A DNA stretch of 51,777 nt from an uncultured Rhodocyclaceae bacterium (GTDB lineage Bacteria > Pseudomonadota > Gammaproteobacteria > Burkholderiales > Rhodocyclaceae): contig CALAGF010000261.1 of the NCBI GenBank assembly GCA_937892345.1, positions 1 through 51,777 on the forward strand, given 5' to 3'. Positions 34,010 through 43,251 of this stretch are shown here, piece after piece. Numbering within the stretch: position 1 is the first letter of the stretch; each line of letters opens with the position of its first letter. The notes beneath the pieces were generated by a model. The model made no database searches. It had not been told where the DNA came from and was given only the letters and a program-made list of their open reading frames with translations. The translations under genes were made by a program, and so were the position numbers.

Positions 34010-37000
34010 AAAGGCTCCGTGGCGGCGGACGCTAAACTGCGATCATCCGTCAGCCGGGAAGGATCGTCCAGCCACACACGCAATGCGGACAGGAGACCCT
34101 CGATCACACCCGGCCATCCGCCTTCGGCGGTTTGCCGGAACAGTCGCATCACACCGGGATACCAGGGACTGTCTTCGCGTTCGCACAGCCAGCGCCAATC
34201 AAGGCCGGCATGCGGCAGCATGACCCAGATCGGACAGGCCAGCGCCCCGGCCAGATGCGCCATGGCCGTATCGACGGTAATCACCAGATCCAGCTGACTG
34301 ATCAGCGCCGCGCTGTCGGCGAAATCGCGAATCTCGCGCCCCAGTGGCGCCAGCTGCAAACCCGGCAACTGCCCGGATTCCGTCAAATGCAGATCGATCC
34401 ATTCCACGCTGTCCAGTACCGCCAGCGGCGCAAGCAAGTCGGATTGCAGCAACGACCGTTTGCGATCATTGGGATGTTCCGGGCTCCCCCGCCACAACAG
34501 CCCCACCCTCGCCTTCCCGGCATGACGCTGACCCAGCCGCTTGGCGAATTTCCGGGCTTTTTCACGGTCGACCGATAGATAGGGCAATTTGTCGGGGAGG
34601 TTTTCCAGGGTGCTGCCAAAGAGTCGAGGCAGACTCATCGAGAGTACCCACAAATCGCAGGGCGGCAGATGCACGGTGCCGGTTTCCACCTCGATGCAGG
34701 CATCAACGTCGGACAGGGTTTCGAACAGCCGGCGCAGCGGCGGCTTGCACGCCACCAGTACCTGCCCCGCGCCACGCGCCTTGAGCAGGGAGAAATAGCG
34801 GCTGAACTGGATTTCGTCACCAAAGCCCTGCTCCGGCCAAACCACAATCCGCCGACCATGCAACGGCTCGCCCCGCCACTCGGGAAAGGGCACCGGCGGG
34901 GCGAATGTCTGACAACGGGTAATTGCCCGACGCTGCTCAAACCACGCCCAGGCATCGGTAAAACGGCCTGTCACCATCAGCATCAGGGCAAGATTCCAGC
35001 CGGCGTCGGGATAGTCCGGGCGAATACGCAAAGCTTCGCGGAATTCGCACTCGGCATCGAGAAACTGCTGGCGTTCCTGAAGCACCACCCCCAGATTGTT
35101 ATGGGCTTCGGCATAGCGCGGACGTCCGCTGAGGGCTTCGCGATAAGCGGCCTCGGCGGCTTTCGGGTCACCACCGCTTTCATGAATCAGCATGCCCAGA
35201 TTGTTGTGCGCCTCGCTGTAACCAGCACGCAAGGCAATGGCCCGCCGATAGGCATCCGCGGCTTCCGCGATCTCTCCTTGTGCCTTCAAGGCGACCCCCA
35301 GGTTGTACCAGGCTTCGGCATAGCCCGGCCGCAGCGCGATGGCCTCCCGGTAATCGGCCACTGCCGCCGAAAAATCGCCCCGGCCTTCATGGACATTGCC
35401 GCGGTTGTAAAACGCCTCGGCATAAGGCCCCTGCAAGGCGATGGCGCTGGCGTAGGCTGCCAGCGCCTCATCAACCCGCCCGAGGCTGCGCATCAGGGCG
35501 CCAAAGTTATGCCACAAGGGCGCGGCTCCCGGCGCCAGGGTCAGCGCCTGGCGATAGGCTTGCTCGGCCGCTTCGAGGCGCCCCGCCGACTGATGATCCA
35601 GCGCCTGCTGCGCCCAGCGGATCATGCTGCCATGAGGGTCCGTGCCGGCCACCCGACGATCTACCCGCGTCTCCAGTTGCCCACGTATCGGCAGCGGCAG
35701 TTGCTGCAGCTTGCGCCACAATTCGATTACCCCGGCATCTGCCGGCAAGCCCTCAGGCAAGGGCAGATTTTCCGGCCCCCAACGTTCGCTCAAAGCCCGA
35801 TGCAGCGACTGCACCACCGCATCCCAGGCGTCAGGTGCCGGCTGACGGAACAGCCGCAGACTGGGATACCAGGGCGAATCGCTGCGCCCCAACTGCCAGC
35901 GCCAATCCGTACCGACATAGGGCAACATCACCCAGCAACGCACGCCCAGTGCGCCGCACAGGTGGGCGATGGCGGTGTCGACGCAGATCACCACATCCAT
36001 CTGGGCGACCACCGCCGCCGTGTCGGAAAAATCGGCAAACGCCGAGCCCAGATCAATCATCGGCTGACCGGGCGGTGGCGCCGCGGCTTCCTGCTCACCT
36101 TCGCCTTTTTGCAGACTGTGAAAACTCAGTCCGGGGACCGTCCATAGCGGTGCAAGCAGACGCAGATCCGGCACCGAACGATTGGCATCATTGGTGTATT
36201 CAGCCCGCCCGCGCCAGACCAGACCAACCCGTATGCCCGGCCCGAGACGCGGCCGCCACGCCTGCATCCGTTCGGAATCTGCCTTTAAATAGGCGTTGAC
36301 CGCAGGAATGTCCGCCGGTGTCGGACACAACCAGCGCGGAATACTTTGGGGGAAGGCCCAGTAATCGTAGGGCTGCAGTGAAAATTTTTCGCCTTCCACG
36401 TGCAGGCTGTCGACGCCGGGCAGGGTGCGAAACAGTGCCGCCAGCGGCTGACGGCAAATCAACCCCACATGGCGAGCACCCAGCGCCTTGAGCTGAGCCG
36501 CGTAACGGGCAAACTGGATTTCGTCGCCCAATCCCTGTTCATTCCAGATCAGGATGCCTTTGCCGGCCAAGGCCTCACCTTGCCATTGCGGGCGCTTCAA
36601 CCGGGGAAAGGCCACGGTTCGGTCTGGCGCATAGCGCGCCTCGTAATGTTTCCAGCCTTCGGCAAACATCCCCTGGGCGAGATGCCACAAACCATAGTTG
36701 CAACGGGCAGCGGCGTAATCCGGCTGCAATTCAAGCGCACGCCGGTAATGCGGCAGAGCCTCGGCAAAACGCTTCAGCTTTTGCAGCAGGACGGCCAGGT
36801 TGTTATGCGCCTCGGGAAAATCCGGCCGCAGCGCCAATGTGCGCCGATAGGCAGCTTCGGATTCGGCGTAACGCTTGGCCTCGTTGAGCAGGATGCCGAA
36901 GCTGTTCAGGGCATCCGGATTTTCCGGCTCGACATCGAGGATGCTGCGAAAAGCCGCCTCCGCTTCGTCGAAACGCTTCAGCGCCTGCAAGACCTCCCCC

Positions 37001-37680
37001 TGCATGCAACCGGCCCGCGCGTGCAGGGGTTGCCATTGGCGCGCGCGGGACAAGCAGCTCAGGGCATCGTCGAGCGCGCTGCGGTCATCAGCCGATTGCG
37101 ACCGCCGCCATTCAGCCAGGCGTAACAGCATGTCGAAATCGTCCGCCGTGTTTTGCAGGGCTGCGCGCATGCTCGCGACGGCCTCTGCCTGCTCGCCGAG
37201 CGCGTGGTGCGCTTCGGCCAGACCACGCAAGGCAGCCGGCCAGCGTGGCTGACTGCGCAAAGCCAGCAGGTAGGCATCACGCGCATCCGCGGCATTCCCC
37301 GCCGCCAGATGCAGATTCCCCAGATTGAGCCGGGGCAGGGGATCGTCAGGCATCCGGGCCAGCAGCTTCTCGTACAGGGTCCGCGCCTCATCAACGGCAC
37401 CGCTGGCTTGCAGCAGGATTGCCAGATTGTTCAGGCTGGCCGCATGCTCCCCGTCCAGCAGCAGGGCCGCGCGATAGCAGGCTTCGGCGCGCGCAGGCAA
37501 GCCCAACTGACGAGCCGACAGTCCGGCCAGATTGCACAAATCCGCTGTTTGGGCAGATGCCGGCAGGGCATCGAAGCGGGCGAGGATATCCCCGTATCGG
37601 CCCTGACGATACGCAGCTAGCCATTCGGCGAGCGGATCGACGGCATCGTTTCCGCTGCGGGGAGGAGTCATTGTTTCCAT
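34006..37680 (-). CDS. Double TPR-glycosyltransferase (GT9-like) fusion protein
   Basis: The protein of about 1224 residues has two complete TPR-plus-glycosyltransferase units in tandem. TPR motifs span about 20-335, the first GT9-like domain about 342-630, a second TPR set about 697-907 and a second GT9-like domain about 913-1200. Both GT domains share EQG-x-GDEIQF, VGLxWRG....ND..RS and the nucleotide-site VDTA-x-AH-L-x-GAL (residues about 567 and 1135) followed by MLP and DWRW. GT9 enzymes (heptosyltransferases) use nucleotide sugars. TPRs usually bind protein acceptors, so protein glycosylation is a fair guess. The upstream in-frame codon at 37863 would reach into the divergent gene. I start at 37680, with 37671 as the alternative. 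Confidence 0.82.
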   Translation of the reverse strand: METMTPPRSGNDAVDPLAEWLAAYRQGRYGDILARFDALPASAQTADLCNLAGLSARQLGLPARAEACYRAALLLDGEHAASLNNLAILLQASGAVDEARTLYEKLLARMPDDPLPRLNLGNLHLAAGNAADARDAYLLALRSQPRWPAALRGLAEAHHALGEQAEAVASMRAALQNTADDFDMLLRLAEWRRSQSADDRSALDDALSCLSRARQWQPLHARAGCMQGEVLQALKRFDEAEAAFRSILDVEPENPDALNSFGILLNEAKRYAESEAAYRRTLALRPDFPEAHNNLAVLLQKLKRFAEALPHYRRALELQPDYAAARCNYGLWHLAQGMFAEGWKHYEARYAPDRTVAFPRLKRPQWQGEALAGKGILIWNEQGLGDEIQFARYAAQLKALGARHVGLICRQPLAALFRTLPGVDSLHVEGEKFSLQPYDYWAFPQSIPRWLCPTPADIPAVNAYLKADSERMQAWRPRLGPGIRVGLVWRGRAEYTNDANRSVPDLRLLAPLWTVPGLSFHSLQKGEGEQEAAAPPPGQPMIDLGSAFADFSDTAAVVAQMDVVICVDTAIAHLCGALGVRCWVMLPYVGTDWRWQLGRSDSPWYPSLRLFRQPAPDAWDAVVQSLHRALSERWGPENLPLPEGLPADAGVIELWRKLQQLPLPIRGQLETRVDRRVAGTDPHGSMIRWAQQALDHQSAGRLEAAEQAYRQALTLAPGAAPLWHNFGALMRSLGRVDEALAAYASAIALQGPYAEAFYNRGNVHEGRGDFSAAVADYREAIALRPGYAEAWYNLGVALKAQGEIAEAADAYRRAIALRAGYSEAHNNLGMLIHESGGDPKAAEAAYREALSGRPRYAEAHNNLGVVLQERQQFLDAECEFREALRIRPDYPDAGWNLALMLMVTGRFTDAWAWFEQRRAITRCQTFAPPVPFPEWRGEPLHGRRIVVWPEQGFGDEIQFSRYFSLLKARGAGQVLVACKPPLRRLFETLSDVDACIEVETGTVHLPPCDLWVLSMSLPRLFGSTLENLPDKLPYLSVDREKARKFAKRLGQRHAGKARVGLLWRGSPEHPNDRKRSLLQSDLLAPLAVLDSVEWIDLHLTESGQLPGLQLAPLGREIRDFADSAALISQLDLVITVDTAMAHLAGALACPIWVMLPHAGLDWRWLCEREDSPWYPGVMRLFRQTAEGGWPGVIEGLLSALRVWLDDPSRLTDDRSLASAATEPL

Positions 37681-37754
37681 GCGGGGAATACTGGAGAATG
37701 CGGCGATTCTAGCCTTGCCGGCCGGCAGGCGCACAGCTTTGCCCTTCATCTCCC

Positions 37755-39392
37755 ATGCCATCCAGCACCCATCAGGCCGAAAACCCGCAGCCGCATGCTG
37801 CACGCGCCACAAGCAGTCCGTCGCCCGAGGCTGCTGAAGCGGACCTGCGCGCACGTCTGGCAAGTGCGCCGGACGATGTCGAGGCGCTGAACGATCTAGG
37901 TAATGTGCTCAAAGCCGCAGGCAAAGTAGCGGCTGCCGAAACCTGCTATCGCGATGCCATCGCCAGACGCCCGAACTTTGCCGTGGCCTTGAATAATCTG
38001 GGCAACCTGCTCAGGCAACAAGGCCATCTCGAGGAAGGAATTGCCCATTTGCGTGCGGCCGTCGCCGCCTGGCCCGAGCAAGCGGATATCCAGAACAATC
38101 TGGGCGTCGCTTTGCATGATGCGCTGGATTACGCCGGCGCTGAAGCCGCCTTGCACAAAGCGCTGCGCTGTCACGCCGGGCATATCGAAGCCCTGAATAA
38201 TCTGGGCAATTTGCACAAGGATTTGCGTCGACCGCAGCAAGCGCTGGCGGCCTATCGCAAAGTGCTGCAACTTCAGCCTGAACATCCCGACGCGCGCTGG
38301 AATCTTGCCTTACTTCATCTGCAGCGGGGCGACTACCGAAACGGCTGGCCGTTGTATGAATCGCGCCACGATCCCCGTCGGCAAACCGCAGAGGTTTTTC
38401 TGCCGCCGGTCAACACACCGATGTGGCGGGGCGAATCGCTTGCCGGCAAGCATCTGCTGATCTGGCATGAACAGGGGATGGGCGACGAAATCCAGTTTGC
38501 GCGCTTCATTCCCCAATTACGCGCCCGATTTGCCGTCGACCGGATCACGCTGTTTTGCAAGTCACCGCTGCAACGCCTGCTCAGGCGGATTCCCGGCGTA
38601 GACCACTGCCTGCCGCTGGGCGCCCGCATTCCCGCCCACGATTGCTGGACGCTGCCGGGCAGCCTGCCGGGACGGTTTGATTGCATGCCGGGCAGCATTC
38701 CGGATCAACTGCCTTATCTCGATGTACCGGCAGAGATCCAGGCGCGCTGGCAGCAGCGACTGCCTGCAAACGGGCGGCTACGCGTCGGCCTGGTCTGGTC
38801 GGGCAGCCGCTGGCACAAGAATGACCGCCATCGCTCCCTGCCCGATCTCGCGCTGCTGGCGCCGCTTTGGCAAATCCCGGATATCGACTTCTACTGCCTG
38901 CACAAGCAGGCAGCTGACGACCCGGCCGAACAACAAGCCAGGCTGCCGCCAATCGGCCAGCCATTGAGCCATCTCGGCCCGGAAATCGACGATTTCCTCG
39001 ATAGTGCCGCCATCCTTCAGCAACTGGATTTGCTGATTTCAGTCGACACCGCCATTGTCCATCTTGCCGGCGCCCTCGCCCGTCCCGCCTGGGTCATGCT
39101 GCCTTGGCACGGATGCGACTGGCGCTGGCTGGAGCATGCGGAAGATTCGGTCTGGTATCCCGGCTGCCTGCGCCTGTTCCGCCAAGGACCGGGCGAAACC
39201 TGGTCCGGCGTGATCGATCGACTTGCCAAGGCACTGGCGCGCTGGCGGGTGGAGCGACTGATGCTGCGCGGACGCATTGCCGCACTTTCACCCGCAGACC
39301 GTGATGCCTTGAGGCTCGCGGTGGACCGCCTCAGCCTGCAGAAAAATGATATAAGTCCGGGGTCTAGCCCACCCCCGACCGCCAGTCCATGA
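37755..39392 (+). CDS. TPR-glycosyltransferase (GT9-like)
   Basis: The 545-residue protein has TPR helices from about 30 to 185 (ALNDLGNVLKAAGKVAAAET, ALNNLGNLLRQQG and so on) and a GT9-like domain of about 200-510 with EQGMGDEIQF (about 238), WSGSRWHKNDRHRS and SVDTAIVHLAGAL (about 430). It is likely a cytoplasmic transferase acting on a protein before export. The stop overlaps the start of the type I secretion ABC gene in ATGA, giving direct coupling of a glycosyltransferase to an exporter. The spacing to the divergent giant TPR-GT9 gene is 74 bases, where a shared promoter region must lie. No strong ribosome site is seen, so the start is moderately secure. Confidence 0.85.
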   Translation: MPSSTHQAENPQPHAARATSSPSPEAAEADLRARLASAPDDVEALNDLGNVLKAAGKVAAAETCYRDAIARRPNFAVALNNLGNLLRQQGHLEEGIAHLRAAVAAWPEQADIQNNLGVALHDALDYAGAEAALHKALRCHAGHIEALNNLGNLHKDLRRPQQALAAYRKVLQLQPEHPDARWNLALLHLQRGDYRNGWPLYESRHDPRRQTAEVFLPPVNTPMWRGESLAGKHLLIWHEQGMGDEIQFARFIPQLRARFAVDRITLFCKSPLQRLLRRIPGVDHCLPLGARIPAHDCWTLPGSLPGRFDCMPGSIPDQLPYLDVPAEIQARWQQRLPANGRLRVGLVWSGSRWHKNDRHRSLPDLALLAPLWQIPDIDFYCLHKQAADDPAEQQARLPPIGQPLSHLGPEIDDFLDSAAILQQLDLLISVDTAIVHLAGALARPAWVMLPWHGCDWRWLEHAEDSVWYPGCLRLFRQGPGETWSGVIDRLAKALARWRVERLMLRGRIAALSPADRDALRLAVDRLSLQKNDISPGSSPPPTASP

Positions 39393-41080
39393 AATTTTCG
39401 CCTCTCTCGTCGCTGGAACCGAAATACCTGATGCCCTTGCGCGCCTACTGGGGGCGGTATGTGGAAATCGGCATCTCAAGCCTGATCGTCAACCTTTTCA
39501 TGCTGGCTACCCCGGTATTCTCGATGCTGGTCTTCGACAAGGTGATCGGGAACAGCATCACGCAAACCCTGTGGGCGCTGGCGATCGGCATGCTCTTGTT
39601 TTCGCTGCTCGACTTCGTATTGCGGGCGATTCGTGCCTACTACGTCGAACAGATCGCGATCCGCTCCGACATCGCGCTTGACGAAATGCTGGTTGGCCGA
39701 CTGATGCTCGGCGACATCGGCAAGGTGCCGCCGGTGGGTGCAGCGCTGGCGGCTTACCGCGAGTTGACGGGAGCCCGGGATTTTCTCTCGGCGCAAACCC
39801 TGATGGTGCTCGCCGACCTGCCCTTTACCGTGGTGTTCCTGATCATGTTGATGATTGTCGGCGGACCGATTGTCTTGTCGCCCCTGCTGGTCGGCGCTGC
39901 AGTGGTGATCGTTCAGGGACTGCTGGCGATGCCGGCCAAGGATTACCAGAAGATTTCCCGCCATGCAGAAGCGAGCAAACTGGGCCAGCTCACCGAATTG
40001 CTGAGCACCGCCGAAGTCTTTGCTTCCAGCAAGCTGGGCACCGCTTTCCGCCTGCGCTGGAAAGGCCTGAGCGAACAACAATGCGTCAGCCAGGGGAAAA
40101 GCCGTTTCTGGAATTCGATGGGTAGCGCCGTGACCATGAGCAGCAGCACGATCACCTATGTATCGACGATGGTGATCGGTGTCTACATGATCGAATCGCA
40201 ACGGATGACCGTCGGCGCGCTGGTGGCCGCGAGCATGCTCTCTTCGCGCGCATTGGCCAATATTTCCCAGGCGGTGGCCTTGATTGCCAAGTTCCAGCAT
40301 CTGCGCCAAGCCAACGAATCACTCAACAAACTGATCAATCTGCATGCCGAAACGCAGGCGCGTGAAATCCCCGCCACGCCCGTAGACGGGCGAATTTTTG
40401 TCCGTGGCCTGCAGCACCGCTTCCGCCAGGAAGGCCTGCCAGCGCTGGAAAATGCAAGCTTTGGCGTTGAACCGGGCGAACGCATCGGTATCGTCGGCCG
40501 ACCGGGTTCCGGCAAGTCGACGCTGGTTCGCGCACTCGCCGGGGTCATCCACCCATCAGCGGGTGACGTGCTGGTCGACGGCATTCCGGTCAACCGTTAC
40601 CTGCCCGAAGAACGCAGCGACTGGCTGGTCTACAAACCGCAAGAACCGCAATTGTTCGCGGGTACGCTGGAGGACAATGTCCGCGCCGGCAATCGCAATG
40701 CCAGTGCCGAGGCCGTCATGCAGGCACTGGCCGGCGCAGGTCTGCGCGAAGCCATCCGTACCGGCGAACTCAGTTTGTCGCACGATATCGCCCCCTACGG
40801 CAGCAATCTGTCCGGGGGACAGCGTCAGGCCATTGCCCTCGCCCGAGCCTTGCTGTCTACCGCACGCATCGTCGTTCTCGATGAGCCGACCTCAGGCTTC
40901 GACATTCCGACCGAACAAGCCGTTGCCCAGTACCTGCATACCTGGAGCCAGGGGCGCACCCTGATTCTGGCGACCCACAGTCCGCTTCTGCTCAATCTGC
41001 TCTGCGACCGCCTGATCGTGGTGAATGGCGGCAAGATCGTTGCCGACGGTCCACGGCAGAATATCCTCAAAAACGGCTAG
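39389..41080 (+). CDS. Type I secretion system permease/ATPase
   Basis: The 563-residue ABC exporter has an N-terminal membrane domain (about 20-295, six helices, starting at IGISSLIVNLFMLATPVFSMLVFD) and a C-terminal nucleotide-binding domain with Walker A GRPGSGKST (about 370), the signature LSGGQRQAIALARAL (about 473), Walker B IVVLDEPTSGFD (about 495) and the switch His in LATHSP. No C39 peptidase domain is present, so it exports substrates with C-terminal signals (PrtD or RsaD type). The most obvious substrate in the window is the RTX protein at 46881-51727. The adaptor and TolC-type partners are not adjacent. It is convergent with the methyltransferase gene, sharing a CTAG at the stop codons. 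Confidence 0.93.
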   Translation: MKFSPLSSLEPKYLMPLRAYWGRYVEIGISSLIVNLFMLATPVFSMLVFDKVIGNSITQTLWALAIGMLLFSLLDFVLRAIRAYYVEQIAIRSDIALDEMLVGRLMLGDIGKVPPVGAALAAYRELTGARDFLSAQTLMVLADLPFTVVFLIMLMIVGGPIVLSPLLVGAAVVIVQGLLAMPAKDYQKISRHAEASKLGQLTELLSTAEVFASSKLGTAFRLRWKGLSEQQCVSQGKSRFWNSMGSAVTMSSSTITYVSTMVIGVYMIESQRMTVGALVAASMLSSRALANISQAVALIAKFQHLRQANESLNKLINLHAETQAREIPATPVDGRIFVRGLQHRFRQEGLPALENASFGVEPGERIGIVGRPGSGKSTLVRALAGVIHPSAGDVLVDGIPVNRYLPEERSDWLVYKPQEPQLFAGTLEDNVRAGNRNASAEAVMQALAGAGLREAIRTGELSLSHDIAPYGSNLSGGQRQAIALARALLSTARIVVLDEPTSGFDIPTEQAVAQYLHTWSQGRTLILATHSPLLLNLLCDRLIVVNGGKIVADGPRQNILKNG

Positions 41081-42621
41081 GAAACGTTTGTACGGCAGCA
41101 TCCAAGGCGCTGCATGAGGGGCAAATCCCGCGCCAGAAATTCAGCGGCAATCCGGGTCAGTGCCGCCATGTTGTCCTCCGGACTCTCGCAGGTTTTGCCG
41201 CCGGTCACCACGCGCTGCCCCAAGGCCGCCAGCTTTTCCCAGGCACGCGCAGCCAGCGCCGATGCTTCGTTGGCACAAGCGCTTTCGTACACACCCAGCA
41301 TCAGCTGTTGCAAGGCACCCAGCTGTACTGCCCCCGCCGTTCTGGGCGAGGCCAGATAGGCACTTTCGCCCCCCTCGCCTGCCCGATCACACCACACGCG
41401 ATTCAGTGCCAGGCAAGCCGCCGCGGCGGCCGCAGCGACTGCCGCCGGCTGACACAGAGCAAGCTCACCGCCCCCCACCATCACCATCAGCACTTGCCTA
41501 ACCAGCAAAAGAGGATGCGCCGCGCAATGAATGGACAAATCCGAGAGCGAGCACTCACCCTCTTCAGCAAGTTTTTCCAGAATCGCCTTGCGCACTTCCG
41601 GCGCCACCACACTACGCGGCTTCTCTTCCAGCAACTGCGCCAGCGGGCGCAGCAGCGTGAAACGCCACTCGTCCAGCACGCGCTTCTGCTCAGCCGATGT
41701 CATGCGCTCACCGCCACGGATGAACAAATCGCGCCGGAATTGCTGGTTGAGCAAGTAATCGCGCACGGTCTGACGCATCACGGGATCACTGATTCCGTTC
41801 AGCAGGTTCATGCCGGCGGCGGGAATCCGCAGGCCATCCAGCTGTTCATTGACTGCCGCCGAGGCTGCGAAATCGAGTTTTGCGGCCTTGAGGCACTCGG
41901 CAACTTCCGAGAAATACATCAGGCGCCAATCCTGATTCATGTACTCATGCGCCAGATAATTCCGGCTCTGGCGGGACATGCCCTCGAGTTTCTCCTGAAG
42001 CACACCGGTCCCGGCAAAATAGCCCAGATTCAGTCCTGCCAGCTGACGGGTAAAATCAAGCGCTGCATCCAGCCGGCGCGACATGCCATCGCCAACTGCC
42101 GTCTGACGTTGTGCGTATTCGTTCATCAAATGACGCAAAGGCGCCGCCTGCGACCAGCCCGGCAAGCAGTTGTAGCTGATATACAGGACGCCGCCGGACT
42201 TCAGGTAGCGCCGGCAAAACTCAACCAGGTGCGCCCGGTTTTCATCACTGACCCAGCTCCAGATACCGTGCAAGCCGATGTAATCAAACTGTGGCAAATC
42301 CGTTCGCTGCAAGAGTTCGGCAAAGCTGGCTTCCAGCACATTCAGATTTGTACCAGCGGCCTGCGCCAAGGCGCCGGCGTGGCGTGCATGCGCGGGATTG
42401 AAATCATTGCCCCAGAACCGGCTATCCGGATGCGCTGCGGCATGGACATTTAGGCTCACGCCCTGACCAAAACCCAGTTCGCAATAATTGAAGCCTTGCG
42501 CTGGCGGCGCCTTGAATCCGGCACATTGCAATGCAAACCGCATGGCCAGCGGACTCAACTCCCGGTAATAGCCCTGGGTGTAGGTCAATTCCGTGACGTA
42601 ACCATCGTGCCATTCAGCCAT
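41077..42621 (-). CDS. SAM-dependent methyltransferase with regulatory domain
   Basis: The 514-residue protein begins with a class I methyltransferase domain (FNYCELGFGQGVSLNVHAAA as the SAM-binding motif near residue 50, GLHGIWSWV and LYISYNCLPGW after it). The middle (about 210-300) resembles the methyltransferase regulatory domain (PF10119 type), and the C-terminal third is helical. Such proteins are often next to TPR-glycosyltransferases in surface-glycan loci. The substrate is unknown. The start at 42621 overlaps the previous gene by 8 bases, and the alternative at 42651 would overlap more. Confidence 0.82.
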   Translation of the reverse strand: MAEWHDGYVTELTYTQGYYRELSPLAMRFALQCAGFKAPPAQGFNYCELGFGQGVSLNVHAAAHPDSRFWGNDFNPAHARHAGALAQAAGTNLNVLEASFAELLQRTDLPQFDYIGLHGIWSWVSDENRAHLVEFCRRYLKSGGVLYISYNCLPGWSQAAPLRHLMNEYAQRQTAVGDGMSRRLDAALDFTRQLAGLNLGYFAGTGVLQEKLEGMSRQSRNYLAHEYMNQDWRLMYFSEVAECLKAAKLDFAASAAVNEQLDGLRIPAAGMNLLNGISDPVMRQTVRDYLLNQQFRRDLFIRGGERMTSAEQKRVLDEWRFTLLRPLAQLLEEKPRSVVAPEVRKAILEKLAEEGECSLSDLSIHCAAHPLLLVRQVLMVMVGGGELALCQPAAVAAAAAAACLALNRVWCDRAGEGGESAYLASPRTAGAVQLGALQQLMLGVYESACANEASALAARAWEKLAALGQRVVTGGKTCESPEDNMAALTRIAAEFLARDLPLMQRLGCCRTNVS

Positions 42622-43249
42622 GCTGTGCGCCTCCCGCTTGCGGCAGGACAAACTGGGCCAGCAGCAATGCTTTCATTTCATCTTCCGTGCGTACACCAAC
42701 GCTGGCTACAACCCACAGATCAAAACTTTCCGGGCGCCGCAATCCGGCCAGCCCGGCAAATCCGGCTTGCCGCAATACGCCCATCAAGACACGCAGGGTA
42801 AAACCGCAGCGGTGCGCCATGAACAAGTTGCCGGCTGCCATCGCCGGACGATGCCCATAGAGGATGTCCAGCGGCGCAATCGGTCCGGCCGGCGCGTGGT
42901 ATGCCGGCTCCAGCAATTTGTCATCGGCAACCAGCTGAGCCACAGACTGCAGATCGGGACAAGTCAGCACCAGCACGCCGCTTTCGTCGAGCACGCGGCG
43001 CATTTCAGCCAAGGCTTTGGGCACCTCATGCGGATACAGGTGCTCGATGTTGTGCGAAGAAAACACGGCCTGCATGCTGCCCGACGGAATAGCCGACATG
43101 TCGGTCAGACTGCCGATAACGTCAGGACGGACATCCGGATCAATATCGAGCCGGGTTTCCTGCCAGTTTCCCTCCCGGAAAAAGCGGGTGGTCTGGGCAA
43201 TGTGTTTGGGGCCACAACCCACATGCAGCAATCTGGATGCACTACTCAT
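42614..43249 (-). CDS. Class I SAM-dependent methyltransferase
   Basis: The 211-residue enzyme has the SAM motif LLHVGCGP (residues 7-14), the acidic LDIDPD loop and the SSHNIEHLYPHEVPKALAEM block typical of methyltransferase type 11/12 folds in glycan clusters. The start at 43249 has GGAG at 7 bases upstream and lies 2 bases after the stop of the FkbM gene, so the genes are tightly linked. Sugar or lipid methylation is a guess from context. Confidence 0.85.
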   Translation of the reverse strand: MSSASRLLHVGCGPKHIAQTTRFFREGNWQETRLDIDPDVRPDVIGSLTDMSAIPSGSMQAVFSSHNIEHLYPHEVPKALAEMRRVLDESGVLVLTCPDLQSVAQLVADDKLLEPAYHAPAGPIAPLDILYGHRPAMAAGNLFMAHRCGFTLRVLMGVLRQAGFAGLAGLRRPESFDLWVVASVGVRTEDEMKALLLAQFVLPQAGGAQHG

Positions 43250-43251
43250 CG

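Noticed and set aside
32090..36147. Long plus-strand open frames opposite the MEMO1-AMMECR1 and double TPR-GT9 genes
   Set aside because: They are low-complexity antisense readings without family similarity, overlapping well-supported genes.
37681..37863. N-terminal extension of the double TPR-GT9 protein
   Set aside because: It would overlap the start of the divergent TPR-GT9 gene and contains no TPR or other conserved sequence.
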